From Ectocarpus siliculosus (Eukaryota; Sar; Phaeophyceae; Ectocarpales; Ectocarpaceae), in contig FN649728.1 of NCBI GenBank assembly GCA_000310025.1, positions 6,772,347 through 6,836,346 on the forward strand: a stretch of DNA of 64,000 nucleotides, read 5' to 3'. Of the stretch, positions 44,743 through 64,000 are shown piece by piece. The notes beneath the pieces were generated by a model. The model had not been told where the DNA came from, ran no database searches, and saw nothing but the letters and a program-made list of their open reading frames with translations. The stretch's first letter is position 1, and every line of letters begins with the position of its first letter. The position numbers and the translations under genes were made by a program.

Positions 44743-45224
44743 ATGTACTGCCTCGAAGGGAAACATGTCAGTACGCCGTCATCTGTCCCCCGTATCCCAC
44801 GGTCGGAAATGGAGAGTTGTATGTATTATTCCCGAAACACCATCATATACTCCCATTCATTGCATTTCCTTGTTTCGTGTGTCACAGCGAAGAGAAGGAC
44901 ACAGCGAGCGGTGAATCGCTTGCGAAGATTTCCAGATCATAGAAGGTGGCACGCGCGGGGCTGGCTGATCATGCTGCGGGCGCGTCACCAAAGGTCCTTG
45001 ACAAGGTCCAAGGGCTAGCCTGCCAGGTTGCGGAAGCTCGAACGCTACAACGAGGCCAACATGATCAAATATGTTTTGAAGAGTTTTGTATGGGCGATCA
45101 ATCCCCTCCCGAGCTAGAACTACTAGAGGCGGGAAGGTCTAGGATGAATTTTGTCCGGGCGGTGATGGCGGTTGTTGAGACTAGCGAGGAAGGGTTGTTC
45201 CGCCACATCATTTCGTTCCTATAA
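44743..45224 (+). pseudogene. family L ORF L1, copy E (broken)
   Basis: The frame carries RRTQRAVNRLRRFPDHRRW and GWLIMLRARHQRSLTRSKG, then hits a stop where copies A, C and D encode Trp (TGG to TAG). A one-base insertion in the KYVLKSF part then moves the ending (PPELELLEAGRSRMNFVRAV, EEGLFRHIISFL) into another frame. The ending itself is intact. Confidence 0.6.
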
Positions 45225-45395
45225 ATGGGGTACGAGCCTTGTTTAATGAGTATGCTATCGCCCAGGGACATGGAAGAGAGCACCTTGAAATTTATAGATA
45301 CCAGCGGCTAGATATCAAAGAGCGAGAGAGCAAAAGTATCGTCGGCGTTGTCTGTCTGTCTCTGACGCTTTCCAGTTTTTCAGCGTCGAGCAGAC

Positions 45396-46757
45396 AGCGA
45401 CACGCTCCATACCAAAGAAATAAACTGTTGAAGATGGAGCATCCTCTAGACTTTATTTGAACCAACGAGAACCTGAAACAACAACATCTCACTGCCGACG
45501 CCATCCTGCCGACGCCATCGATAGAATCATTAAGCCACCGCTGGACAACACAAAATGCCTCTGAAAGGTACATCTCTCTAAGGTGAACGGTAGTCGTGTA
45601 GGCGGGTACGGTGAGAAACATGTTCCAATCCAAGTACGCAAGAAGGTGGAATATCTTGGCGAGGAGCTCTGGAGTGTGTGATGGTGGCCTTGGCATGAGT
45701 CATCTCTTGGCATTTGTGCACGAATGCCGCATTCTCGGCATCGTCCGCACCCGTCCTTGATATCACATATATTTGTTGACGCGACGACAATCGAGGCCCC
45801 CCTCGAGTCCGCGTTCGAGGCATAGCCCGACCAGGGTTACATGGCATATATACTGTCGCGCATGACGTCGCCATGCAATGTTCACCACGTGAAACGACCA
45901 TGGGCGCACACGCAAAAATGGAAAAATGGCTGGTGACATAGCTGAATGAATGGAATGGGATGGGATTCACCGCGCACGGTATACGGCGAAGTACACAACT
46001 ATTTATCTCGTCCGTTGTTCTCAGAAGCATTTTCTTCCCACCACTAGCCTTCACGTTTCCACCAAGAAACGTGCAACTCCAGATTCATACGCGAGTACAA
46101 CGAAGTCGGTCTACCGAGTTGCCGACGCGTCACCTCCAAGCCACATGTAATGTGCTGGGGGGCTACAAAGTAAGCTCTTACGGACACACTCTCATATTAT
46201 TTCTTGGTTCAAGATGGCCTCGTTTTTTGGGCATCGGTCGCTCGTGAATCTTGTTCGGGTGGTTCTTTTGATACTGCAGCTGAAACCATTCTCAGCCTCC
46301 ATTTCGGGGAAAATTTGAGTTAGGCTTGTTCCTCAGTGAGTCTCTAAAAGTGCGGGCCCGCCAGCCTGAGGGGCGTTCCTTCTTCATAGACAGTCCATAC
46401 ACCCAACCACAAAAAGACAGGAAACTATTTCTAATAAATTCTCTCAACTTGATCCACGAGTTCACGGTGATACCGTGACCTCAACGCAACCCGGATACTA
46501 ATGGAATAGATCTAACAGCATCAGGATGTCCATCGTATTCTTATCGTCCTGGTCCACTCTCTCTCACGAGACCAAAGCGTTGGGGAAAGGATTTTCAACC
46601 CGATCTTGCAGAGATTCCTATGTACAACGTTCGCTCAAAGCCCCCGTACGGTCCACGCTCATACTGTTCCCGCTGTTCCTCTAGAAACCTCGAAAACGGG
46701 AAAGACAATGAATTGGGAGCGCAAATACGACGACTTGCAGCTCCTCGGCTACGCTGG
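45396..46757. other. no recognised gene (1.4 kb)
   Basis: A minus-strand open frame at 45292-45696 (TPELLAKIFHLLAYLDWNMF) overlaps the end of family L and has no recognised relatives. The rest holds only short frames. The 3' untranslated region of the gene ending at 46758 should lie at the right side. Confidence 0.35.
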
Positions 46758-49700
46758 CTAGTCGTCAAGCACCACGCGCTGCGGTGGCCGAGTTGCCTGC
46801 AACGACAAGACACGAAGCGCCCGTAGGAGGAGGCGGGACGTGGTGCCCGCGAAATTGCACAGATCGAACGGGCAAACGCCGGAAAGCAAGAGGGGTGAGC
46901 GAGGATGGACATTGTTGGAAGGCGCAAGCAGGAACAATGCTGAGAGCGAGTTGCAGCCAGCCAGCCCTACGAGGGAGTTTTACGTACCTTGACATGAATT
47001 TGCACGATCTCGACCACATTTTGGACCGTGTGCGCCACGATAGGAACAAAGATGTTGCCAGTGAGCAGCAGCAGGGATTGCATGAAAACGCTGACCCAGG
47101 TGAAACAGATGAAGGAGGTCGGTGAGAAACACAGGAACGCCTGTACCCTCGCCGCATCGGAGCGTGTTTGTGTACCGCAACACGTTTTCCCGCGATCGAG
47201 GTCGGCCAACAAGCACCACAACGAGGCAGAACGAACGGGGCAAGGGGAGGGGCGTTGACGAGGGTGTTCTTCTTGTTCTGAGCTTTCATTGGAACACACG
47301 CACACCGCTCGCCGAGCAAAACACCACCTGCCCCAAGGAGACTTCGGTCAAAGAGCTAATATCCTGAAGCCATTCGAGTGATCCTAACACCAGTCGACAT
47401 TTCTAAACGCACATGATTTTTTCGTGCCGGAAGCAGTTTCTGGTGGAGCACTAACGAAGAGGACTCATCAGCCGTTCCCCTGCCTCGCCTTCCACCGCCC
47501 GAAGAGCCAAGACGGGCTTTTCGAAGAGAAACACCAAGAACAGTTGCCCAAACAGAGACGAAAGTGACCACCCGTGGTGTCCATGGCACACTCACAAGCG
47601 GAAGCGAAACATATAGAAACTCATGTTAGTTGTACACGACCCACAACATGTATACACCCAGTAAGCGGAGGATGGTGAGACACCATTTTAACGGTACAAC
47701 TTCCAGACTTCATTCGAGATCCAAAAGGGTGTGCACGTGCAATGCCAATACTTGCACCTCCGCCGGAAAGCGGGAAGGTGAAGAAAACGCACAAACCTCA
47801 AATAAATATCCATGTAGTGACAATGTCAAGTTGGACTTCTAAACGTCTCACCCCGAATACGACTGCCGATACAAGGGCAATGGCGGCCGTGGACAAGCTA
47901 GTCGTCTCAGCCAGTCCGACGGTGACCACTCCTCGGAACCCCCACTCTAGGAAGGTGTGGAAGAACGCTACCAAGGGAAGAGCGTAAGTGACCACGTCGC
48001 GTACCTGCCGCAAGGAGTCATAATCGATAAACAGTCGGCGGGAGTGGAAAAGCTCTCTGTGCATGCTACACGAATCGGAAACAGCGCGCGCGATGGTCGG
48101 ACAGGTGGCTCTTCGTAGTACGTTCTGGCGTCAATGTGTCAGATTTCTCTGTCTTGGCTGCTTTCCAACGTCCCGGCCACAGAATGGATGAACACATTGC
48201 CGTAAATGCGAGATGCAAGCAATAGCAATGGCTGTCCCGCACATGCATTGAGCCCGACACGGGACGCTGCTGATTACGGTAGGTGTTTCTAAGCGATAGA
48301 TGACTTGAGTTAATGCATACTGGTATAGACAAGCAAGCTGCGCCCACCAATACCACTAGCCAAGAGGAACAGATTCCACAATCACAACATGTTGTCTCTC
48401 GCACATATCGGCTTGACGTCCCGAACCAACAACAGGAGCACCCACCCGTATGAAGCGCAAGCCGCCAAATGGGCACACAAGCCGCAACCTAAAGACATAT
48501 CTCTGCAAGGCCACCGCACAAATGCGCTGTCTTCGGAACGGCATCGTTCAACGCGCACAGCCGCGGCCGGCGAGACTCGACGGTGACTTCAATGCTGCCC
48601 GCTGCTTTCGTGCGAGCCCCGGATATCTCGGAGCGTTCGACGCGTTTCATATGGTTAACTCGAAATCGACCGAAGAGGAGAAAGAGTGTGGAAACAAAAA
48701 AATTTACCCTGCATGTCTTTTTGGGGTCTTGCCATAAGGCACTGATTGGCTGGGCAAGAACATTCGTCGACACAAAGAGAATACTAACTCCGCCAAGCTT
48801 TCGGTCCCTCATTTTCGGTTGTTGGTTGCGCAAGGCTGCTGCACATCTTCGTACTTCGTACCCACCGTTCTGGTCGAGCTGCCGAAGTACTTAACGACCT
48901 GTTTCCTCATCATCTCGTTGGAGCCCTTCACCCACCCCCAGCTTGTTGTTCTGAGGGCAAGCTTAAACGCCTGGAGCAATGCCGCCCCAAAGAGCCCGCA
49001 AACAGCGCCCCGGACATCCACCACGAGCAAATTCCATGTCTTCTCGCCTGGCAGGTAAATAAGGGTTGTTAGAGCCATGAATCGAAGTTTACGTTAAGCA
49101 AAGAGGCCCGCTAATCTGTGATGTTTCCCTTTACGCCTTCCTCTTCGTTCTTTGCTCACAATGGCTGTGGTTGGTCGGGTAGTCGACATGGCGGAGGTGA
49201 CAGGTGTAGTTGTTCTGCCGAACAAGAAGATTGGTTTTTTCAGAAAATTTTGGTGATCGGTTCCAATTGTTGTGTACTTCTAGAAAGCGGAGGAAAACAA
49301 ACGCACGGCAGCGTCGTGCACAGAGCAAGATGCTGAAAAAATAACCACACGGTAGGAGTCACGCTGTCACGCAAGAGAGGGGGGTCTCACACCTCAACGT
49401 ACTGGCGAGAACGCTTCAGCACTAGGAGGCGTTCTTGTCGTATCCCGTTCATTCGGGCAAAGCGTTCTCCCGTATGTTGCTGGATGTCGATAGATGGTGG
49501 GTTTCCGGTAGGCCACATGTACACACTCAGCGTTCTACCATCTATGAAGCACTCCTTCGCCTAGACGTGGGTACACATACCGCATTGCATTCTTGTTGGC
49601 GAGATACCGTGGACGTTCCAACTGCAATCACTCACTGATCACTGGATCGAAAAGCAAAGGAGCGTAATACATGTGCATGAGCACAAGTCTCGCGAGCTGC

Positions 49701-50065
49701 CACAAGCCCTTCCTGAGGCCACCCCAAGTAGAGGGAACCGGCTGCGGGGGCGTTGGTTCGCCTTCCGTGATATTGACCGAAGGGGAACCGCCGGGGCCGC
49801 CCGTCGGAATCAACGCGATCCCGGTCTGGCGTTCGAGGTCTCGGCCGGCAGCAGAAGCATCATCACCTACTACGCCTCTGCCCCGCGAGTAGCCGGGTTG
49901 AACGGCTTCTCTTTGCTGCCCGAGGCTTGTACGGGCGGGGTCATCATCGCTTGGCCTGTGTTCGGGCGAAAAGAAAAGCAGTCGTTGGGGCCTAAAACAT
50001 GCATCTTTCTGCTTTATGACGAAGTCAAAACTACTGCTTGTTGCAATGTGCCTATTGCTGTGCAT
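46758..50065 (-). CDS. CPBP-family intramembrane protein (CAAX protease-like), at least 5 exons
   Basis: Exons in transcription order: (about 50065)-49636, 49047-48866, 48004-47852, 47140-46988, 46796-46758. All introns are GT-AG and the phases agree, giving about 318 residues ending RPPQRVVLDD. Hydrophobic segments appear at AVCGLFGAALLQAF, TYALPLVAFFHTFL, AAIALVSAVVFGAFLCF and SVFMQSLLLLTGNIFVPIVA. The last is followed by AHTVQN, the HxxxN motif, in the TGN(I/L)xxPIxxH context typical of CPBP proteins. The EExxxR motif appears as LEWGFRG: the Arg and second Glu are present but the first Glu, normally the catalytic base, is Leu. Family members are membrane-embedded proteases or binding factors. 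The N-terminal region (TGIALIPTGGPGGSPSVNIT) is Pro/Gly-rich. The true start is uncertain: the ATG at 50065 is simply the most upstream in the frame, and more 5' exons may exist. Confidence 0.68.
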
Positions 50066-50530
50066 CTCGAGAACCCTGCTGCACGTAACACATCATGTCA
50101 TCATTCCCGGCCCGCCACCCACCACACAGAAAAAAACCGCCTTCTAACAGCATTCTGAAGAGAAAAACCTCCAATTATCCAATTAAACTATAGTCTACTG
50201 TAGGTGGATTACTAGACATGTACCACAGAGAGTGGCCGCACGAGTCTCCCTGGGAGAGCGGTCGACATAGAGGTATTTAGGGTGCCGAGCGCAATGGAGC
50301 AGCGCTACAAACAGCTGTGCAACGCGGATACGTATTCCTCCAAGCGTCGTACCCTATCCGATGCGGCCGAAGACTGCAGGTGGTGTGAAAGGACGGAATC
50401 GTCCTCGACAGACATTGGGGAAATTGTACCCATACTTCGCTCGATCTAAACCCCTCACCGGGGGGGTTCTATAGCGCGGGCTACACAATGTGGATGCGAG
50501 GTTAGTGCGGGTAAAATTGGCTGGTGTCAG
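50066..50530. other. no recognised gene; between CPBP gene and satellite
   Basis: Probable 5' flank of the minus-strand CPBP gene. No clear TATA or other promoter element is seen. Confidence 0.35.
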
Positions 50531-51812
50531 AGAGTTCATGAGGCATCATGAGTTCTCATGAGCTGTCATGAGGTATTGTCAGGTTTCATGGAGCATCATG
50601 AGGTATCATGATATCTCATGAGGTGTATCATGAAGTGTCATGAGGTACCATGAGGTCTCTCATGAGGTATCGTCAGGTTCCATGGAGCATCATGGAGCAT
50701 CATGAGGTATCATGAGGTCTCATGAGGTATCATAAGGTCTCATGGAGCATCATGAGGTTTTCCATGAAGTGCCATGAAGTGTCATGAGGTACCATTAGGT
50801 CTCATGAGACTCCATGAGGTGTCATTGGCTATCATGAGGTATGATGTGTCATGAGCATCATGGGGCCTCATGAGGTACTGTATCGTCATGAGGTACCATG
50901 AATGAGGTCTCATGTGACACCATGGCGTCGCATGAGGTCCTGAGGTCTGATGAGGTCTGATGAGGTACAACAAAATTTCATGGAGTATGACGACAGGCCT
51001 CCCGAGGTGCCATGAAGTGTCATGAGGTACCATGGAGTCTCATGAGATTCCACGAGGTGTCATGAGGTGCCATGAGGTGTCATGAGCTATCATGAGACAT
51101 CATGAGGTCTCATGAGGTATCATGAGGTCTCATGAGGTACCATGCAGCGTCATGATGTATCATGAAGTGTCATGAGGTACCATGAGGTCCCTCATGAGGT
51201 ATCGTAAGGTTCCACGGAGCATCATGAGGTCTCATGAGGTCTCACTAGGTATCATTAGGTTTCATGAGGTTTCATGAAGTGCCATGAAGTGTCATCATGA
51301 GGTATCATTAGGTCTCATGACAGTCCATGAGTTGTCATCAGCTATCATAAGCTATCATGAGCTATCATGAGCATCATGAGGTCTAATGAAGTGTCATGAG
51401 GTACCATGAATGAGGTCTCATGAGATTCCGTGAGGTCGCATGAGGTCTTGAGGTCTCATGAGGTCTCATGAGGTACCATAAGGTTTCATGGAGCATCACG
51501 AGGCCTCACGAGGTGCCATGAAGTGTCATGAGGTACCATTAGGTCTCATGAGAGTCCATGGGTTGTCATCAGCTATCATAAGCCATCATGAGCTATCATG
51601 AGCATCATGAGGTCTAATGAAGTGTCATGAGGTACCATGAATGAGGTCTCATGAGGTATCATGCAGTGTCATGATGTACCATGAGTTCTCATGAGACTTC
51701 ATGAAGTCGCCTAAAAGGTCTCATGAGGGACCCTGAGGCATCATGAGGTCTTACGGTTTCATGGGGCATCATGAGGTTTCATGAGGTTCCATGAGATCTC
51801 ACGAGGTCTCAT
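50531..51812. repeat. satellite with 10-bp period, consensus (A/C)TCATGAGGT
   Basis: About 1.28 kb is built almost entirely of degenerate copies of a 10-mer containing the palindrome TCATGA followed by GGT. Variants include TCATGGAGCA, CCATGAAGTG and TCATTAGGTC. A higher-order repeat is visible: the block containing GTCATCAGCTATCATAAGC occurs near 51330 and again near 51565. Confidence 0.92.
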
Positions 51813-52455
51813 GGGGCGTAGGTGTTTCACTCGTAAGTCCAAATAGTGCATGGTACGGGTACGTCAATACATTGAATAGTGCGGGTACTCGCGTAATAGT
51901 GCGGGTGAAAGCGCTTGGCATATAATCGCACTATAGAGGGGCAACGACTGCACCACAGTGCATTATGCTTTAATCCCCAGCGGACGTCTCCAGCAAAAGG
52001 CTCTGCTGTTTGTGAGACAAAACTGCACTGACACTTAAGCAGCAGTCGGTTGGTTCTGGTCTCTCGAGGCCCGCCCTAACTGGGAGTTGCGCTCATGCGG
52101 CGCGTCAAGACAGAGACCTTCGCATTCTCAAGCCGGGGTGTTTGAAGCACCAGGTCTTGAAACTGGGCACTGCTGTTCAACAGCGGTGGACCGCTGGAGA
52201 CCACTGCAGCCAGCAATGCGTCCTCACAAATTTCTACGAACTTTCTCCCGACCGCTGCAAGCACACCACAACACGTGACGTGTACGTGAAAACAAGACTT
52301 CGCCCTGACCAAGACCTAACAAAAAATGATGCCAAGCATTGCGCACGCACATGGTGTCTAACATCGCTGTTCTCATCTACGCGTAAATCCGTGACGGGTG
52401 ATGCACGCCATCTTGTGCGTGTGTGTGTGCTGCCGGTACAACCGAAAGTCTGTAG

Positions 52456-52682
52456 GTACCGATACATACCCCCTAGAGACCGATTTTCAAAGCTCGATTG
52501 CCAACAACAGAAAGGGTCGCAGCGCCGAAAGGGCGGCGTTGAAGCCGTCTAGTCGAGAGCTCTCCGAAAAGGTATCGTCTCGTTGATCCATCCTCTTGCG
52601 TAACTAAAGTCGTGGAGTAATCGAGCTTTGAAAATCGGTCCAGGGGGTGTGGTATCTTGTGTCGTATGTCGTATTCGGTATC
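52456..52682 (+). mobile_element. MITE copy 5
   Basis: The left arm is TACCGATACATACCCCCTAG then ACCGATTTTCAAAGCTCGAT. The centre has CGCCGAAAGGGCGGCGTTG. The right arm is TAATCGAGCTTTGAAAATCG, then GTCCAGGGGGTGTGGTATC, ending ATTCGGTA. It belongs to the family of 29251-29473. Confidence 0.82.
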
Positions 52683-55480
52683 CAGCAGAGAGAGAACCAG
52701 GAGGGAGTCCAGGAGACGGAGTTCGTTCGTAGTTCGTAGTCTAACTAGAGAACAAACCAGTCCCGCTCTTGCATAGCGCACCTGCGTTGAGCGGCGGTAT
52801 ATGACAGGCGCCACACCACGGGTCCACTGGCACGCGACCGGGGCAGAGATGGAGAAAAGAAGCGTGCAACGCACAACGGAGCCAGGAAAGAGGGAAAACG
52901 GTGCGCGCCTGTTTGGACCCCGGCGCCTCTTCCCTCTGCCGTCCCTACAGCTGATGCTATGCGCTCACCTGTCGACCAGACGCTCTTGTAGATTATCTCT
53001 CCCCGAAGATGCCATTCTGAGTTATTTCAAGTAGATTGATGATGAGATGAGAGCCTGGCTACGTACATATATGTTGCATGCCACCGCGCGTAGGGGCGGG
53101 AAGATGCAAAATTCGGGTGATTGTTCTCGCAGCGAAATATAGAATGTGGTCTGCAGAAACATATTCCTTCTAGCTACACCTTCCCAACATAACATACAGG
53201 TAGATACACAAGATGGCTACCAAACTGTCTTGTTAACATTGTTACCCACGGGGGAGATATCACTGTGTGCTGCTCGGGAAATCGTGGAAAAACAGAATTT
53301 TCGCTGATGATGCTATATTCTACAATGGATTCATTGCTAATCTATCTTACCCTTTTTTCTTCGATGGAGATGGATCCGTTGGGTCACTAGTCTATTGATG
53401 AAAAAATAATAATAAAAAAAACATATGCTAGAATGGACGGGCACTCACAGTATCTGGGTTGGGTCGTGTACTCGAAATCTATCATTATGGTGTTGCCTAA
53501 GTCCTCAGTCCTCCCCCGCGCGGCCTCTCTTTGATATTGTTGAGTCGTGGGGCACGGGACAAAGGTTGGGTGTCTAAACACCATGGTGTCAGAGTTGATG
53601 CTTGTGCGCGAGAATATATTCAGCCTGTGGGTCCATTCTTGTCAGGAAATTCTATTCAATCCGACCAATATCCATCCAAACTTCTACACTCACTGGAGGA
53701 CAGGAGAAGGTGAGCCTGGAGAGGGGGAGGCAGGCATGCTACTGCTGGCGATGGCGACCGGGTTGCGTCTTGTTTTGAGAGAGGGCGAGCTGCGTGGATG
53801 GGTGTCCAAGTCCTAAGTCCCTTCACGTATACGGCAGCTGCTGCCACCACAGACTCTTAACGTAACAGACCAGATGTAGTACCCGCGGTAAAAATATTTG
53901 GGCCCATAAAAACATCGCCGGGTGTGATATCGTGGCTTGTGGCATCTAATGTGGCCCTATTACTTGCTCTGAGAGTAGTAGTGTTATTTTGGGCGGCTGT
54001 TTGTAAATCCCGTGCAAACATTCAAGTTTGTTTCCACCGGGAGCGGGCGCGGTATTGTGTGGTGCATACGGTAGGTGTAGACCCATCCCCTTGTCAAGTG
54101 ACGAAAACCTCGAGGATTAACTAGCGTACGGCACGGAGGATACCCGATTGTGTGGTTACATCGGATCCGGCGTGATCCAGATCACGCACAAAGCGAAAAA
54201 AAACACGGCTTGCAGTACGATTGATTTGTCAGCGGGCCCAAGTTCTCCGCAATAACCGCGAATGAAAACAATTATCGCCTTTTCGGAGCCTCTACACAAA
54301 GCCTAGCCTATGCTGCTGAGCATCTGGTCCGTACGTTACTGCGACGAGCTTCCGAGCCTGGCCCATAATCCATGCCTCTCAATGGGTATGGGGTGCGGCA
54401 TTTAGCCCGCAAAAACACTGGACGTGCGCATATCGTCGCCACGGCCGTCCCCGCACACATCATGGTACCCCATATCCGTCCCTCCGCACAGCAGTAGCAA
54501 TCAAACGCCTGCACCATCACCTAAACCTTGTCCTGACCCCTAATGGTACTAAAATTACAGCAACAAAGCAAGAAAGATACATCCTGGAACAAGACAACGA
54601 AGGCTGGAAGAATGTCTCCCGACCTCAACCTTTTGACATATCCAACCCAACATTGTAGAAAGCAGAGACTCTGGGTCCGTTTTATATAGTATGCTCTTCC
54701 TTTCGCAGCTCAACACAGTCCAACAACGTGCAAACGGGAGTAATTACCCTAGGCGTAGGCCACACGAACGTGTGTCGCCAGGCAAGGGCGTATTGGCCAA
54801 ACTCAAACAAGAGCCTCCTTGTGCCAGAACAAGCAAAACACGCAAAAGAAGCTGCGAGCAAGAACGTCAGCCTCAACGTCACAAAAATTGTACTGGTAAG
54901 TGCCTGACCGTATTGTAAGGAACAAGTGAACGTCCTACACTAGAACCTATGCAGTCGATGTCGAGCAACCCATCTGTCGAGCAACCCAACAGAGAAAAAA
55001 ATAACAGGAATCTCATGCTCTCACCACGAAGTCACCGTCAACGAAGGACAAGTCGAAAGCAGACGGGTTTTGTCCAGAGACGAGAACGCCAGCGTAGACG
55101 TCATATCACTGATCTATTGTGCCGTTGTACGGTACTACTGTCTCACCTGGAATAGAAACCACCAAAAATTCGGCATGTACTACCCTACATGGTCCTTGCG
55201 TTAGCCAACACTTGCCCGATCACCACCACCAACACTTTTTTTCGTGTGCGTTTTAGCTAGCGGGCCGCGCTGGGGCAACAATGCAACACTTCCCCCTTTG
55301 TGTGTACCACAAAAACGTTCATCTCTTCACATCTGAGCCGCGATCAAGCGAGCTAGGTTACGTGATCCGAGGCAAGAGTCACCTCTCAGAAGCGAACAGG
55401 GTTATCGGGGTGCGCTGGCCCTGTAGGAGCGAAAAACGACTGCTGTAGGGGGTAAGAGGTGTCTCTTGTGAGGCGACCTC
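52683..55480. other. no recognised gene (2.8 kb)
   Basis: Only short frames. One on the minus strand at 54682-54882 starts with a hydrophobic, signal-like stretch (MTLRLTFLLAASFACFACSG) but has no other support. The right side should contain the 3' untranslated region of the nucleotidase gene. Confidence 0.4.
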
Positions 55481-63162
<7,682 letters not shown>

Positions 63163-64000
63163 ATAGGTCTCTGCGAGCGAGAGAAAAGAGACAGATATAT
63201 ATATATATAGAGAGAGAGAGACATAAGGTCGTGGTACGTGGCGCCCGATAGTGATATAAGGAGCCTCTGAGGTATGTGCGAGACAGTGAGTGACGGTGCC
63301 CCCTTCTCGGAGGAGTCGCGTTTCTCTTCACTCAGTTGAGATCGCAGCAGAAATCTAGTTGAGTCACACGTTGTGTAACCGTTGTCTCCATGGGCAACTG
63401 CCGGGGGTCATCAACCCTAGACCGCTTTGTCCGAACTACATAATCAACAATGGTCCTCCAAGGTCGTGTACCACCAAGATTCAGTTCCAACAGCAAAACC
63501 TTGACGGTTAGAGAGGGAAAGGGACGGAACAACCCAAGACATTCAGAGATGGCCAGTCTCTTCCTATTCAGCTCTACAAAATTCCCCCGGGTTGATCCAA
63601 GCTCAGTTTTTTTAGGGCATCGACGTTAAACATAGAACCGAGACGAGGGGAAAAAGGGTTCGGTCCAAAAAACACAAGGTGTACAGTCTTGTCCAGGGCA
63701 CTCATCCGTGACTGAGGGTACGGGACAGGTGAAAGGCCACAAGGGGTCAAACCATGCTGTGAAAAGAAGAGTCGTGACACAGCAGGGTCAACGTCTGTGC
63801 CAATGCGATCCAGCCCCACATGGTCCAGCCACTACACTACTGTGCCTTCCCCAACATCCCCGCGTTCTCTGAGATCAAATAAACATCGCTCCCAAATCAC
63901 ACAGGATGTTAGTCTCGCCGCTCGTCATGCCACGCCAATCTCACTTCACGCTGCATGCTGTCACCAACGAACTTCAGCACGGCTCTCTTTCTAAGAAACT
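63163..64000. other. 5' flank of the nucleotidase gene; no other gene recognised
   Basis: Contains an (AT)n(AG)n microsatellite at 63193-63221, about 30-170 bp upstream of the two candidate start codons. A minus-strand frame at 63574-63819 (DKTVHLVFFGPNPFSPRL) is of unknown meaning. No promoter motif can be assigned with confidence. Confidence 0.4.

Larger units (their letters stand above)
40880..45395 (+). mobile_element. family L, copy E (plus orientation, fullest copy)
   Basis: It spans the L3 exon (41067-41324, plus), the long middle, the L2 exon (43037-43234, minus), an embedded AAGAAAC-rich fragment (43598-43910) and a broken L1 (44743-45224, plus). The right end extends to about 45395 through TGTCTCTGACGCTTTCCAG, shared with the left end of copy D. 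The left end, AAAATGTTTCGCTCG, is shared in diverged form with copy C near 19825. The total is about 4.5 kb. Convincing terminal repeats or target duplication could not be fixed by eye. Confidence 0.72.

Noticed and set aside
49673-50158. Plus-strand 161-codon ORF
   Set aside because: It is antisense to the first recognised exon of the CPBP gene, whose splice phases and family motifs favour the minus strand.
50531-51812. CRISPR-like array
   Set aside because: The repeats are 10 bp and contiguous with no unique spacers, and the context is eukaryotic nuclear DNA. It is a simple satellite.

Overview
The window is nuclear DNA of an intron-rich eukaryote. Coding exons are short (39-475 bp), introns are several hundred to about 1,600 bp, base composition is close to balanced, and trinucleotide and low-complexity tracts are common. 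Three multi-exon genes can be assembled by hand from splice sites and family conservation. Their style, the very high repeat load and the scaffold gap of N suggest a stramenopile, most likely a brown alga. That is an inference from general features, not a marker-gene identification.

Layout. 1-290: homopolymer-rich sequence that looks like a poor contig edge. 561-5158 (+): a NUDT15/MTH2-like Nudix hydrolase in four exons, its introns filled with minisatellites and one MITE. About 5.3-46 kb: roughly 40 kb of nested mobile elements with no intact host gene recognised. It includes a complete short LTR element (7725-9851), four copies of an unrecognised roughly 4.4-kb family ('family L': 10.9-14.3 kb minus, 19.8-25.3 kb plus, 28.15-32.45 kb minus, 40.9-45.4 kb plus), and a Tc1/mariner-type transposon inserted in one of them (20332-22490, holding the 588-N gap). 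It also has a long inverted repeat (25.3-28.0 kb), two long-TIR elements facing each other (14.6-15.9 and 36.2-37.5 kb), MITEs and an AAGAAAC-rich element. 46758-50065 (-): a CPBP-type intramembrane protein gene in at least five exons. 50.53-51.81 kb: a satellite with a 10-bp period. 55481-63162 (-): a 14-exon cytosolic 5'-nucleotidase of the HAD 'IG' family (cN-II/NT5C2-like), with all four HAD motifs visible.

Functional picture. Two of the three host genes act on nucleotides: the Nudix protein would hydrolyse (oxidised) NTPs and the cN-II-like enzyme would dephosphorylate purine monophosphates. They are 50 kb apart and need not be co-regulated. The third is a membrane protein related to CAAX-type proteases, lacking one expected catalytic glutamate. 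The most notable observations are: a minisatellite that includes the real 3' splice site of a Nudix exon; two GC-AG introns in the nucleotidase; an intronic repeat shared by two unrelated genes; and family L, whose conserved short ORFs match nothing I recognise.
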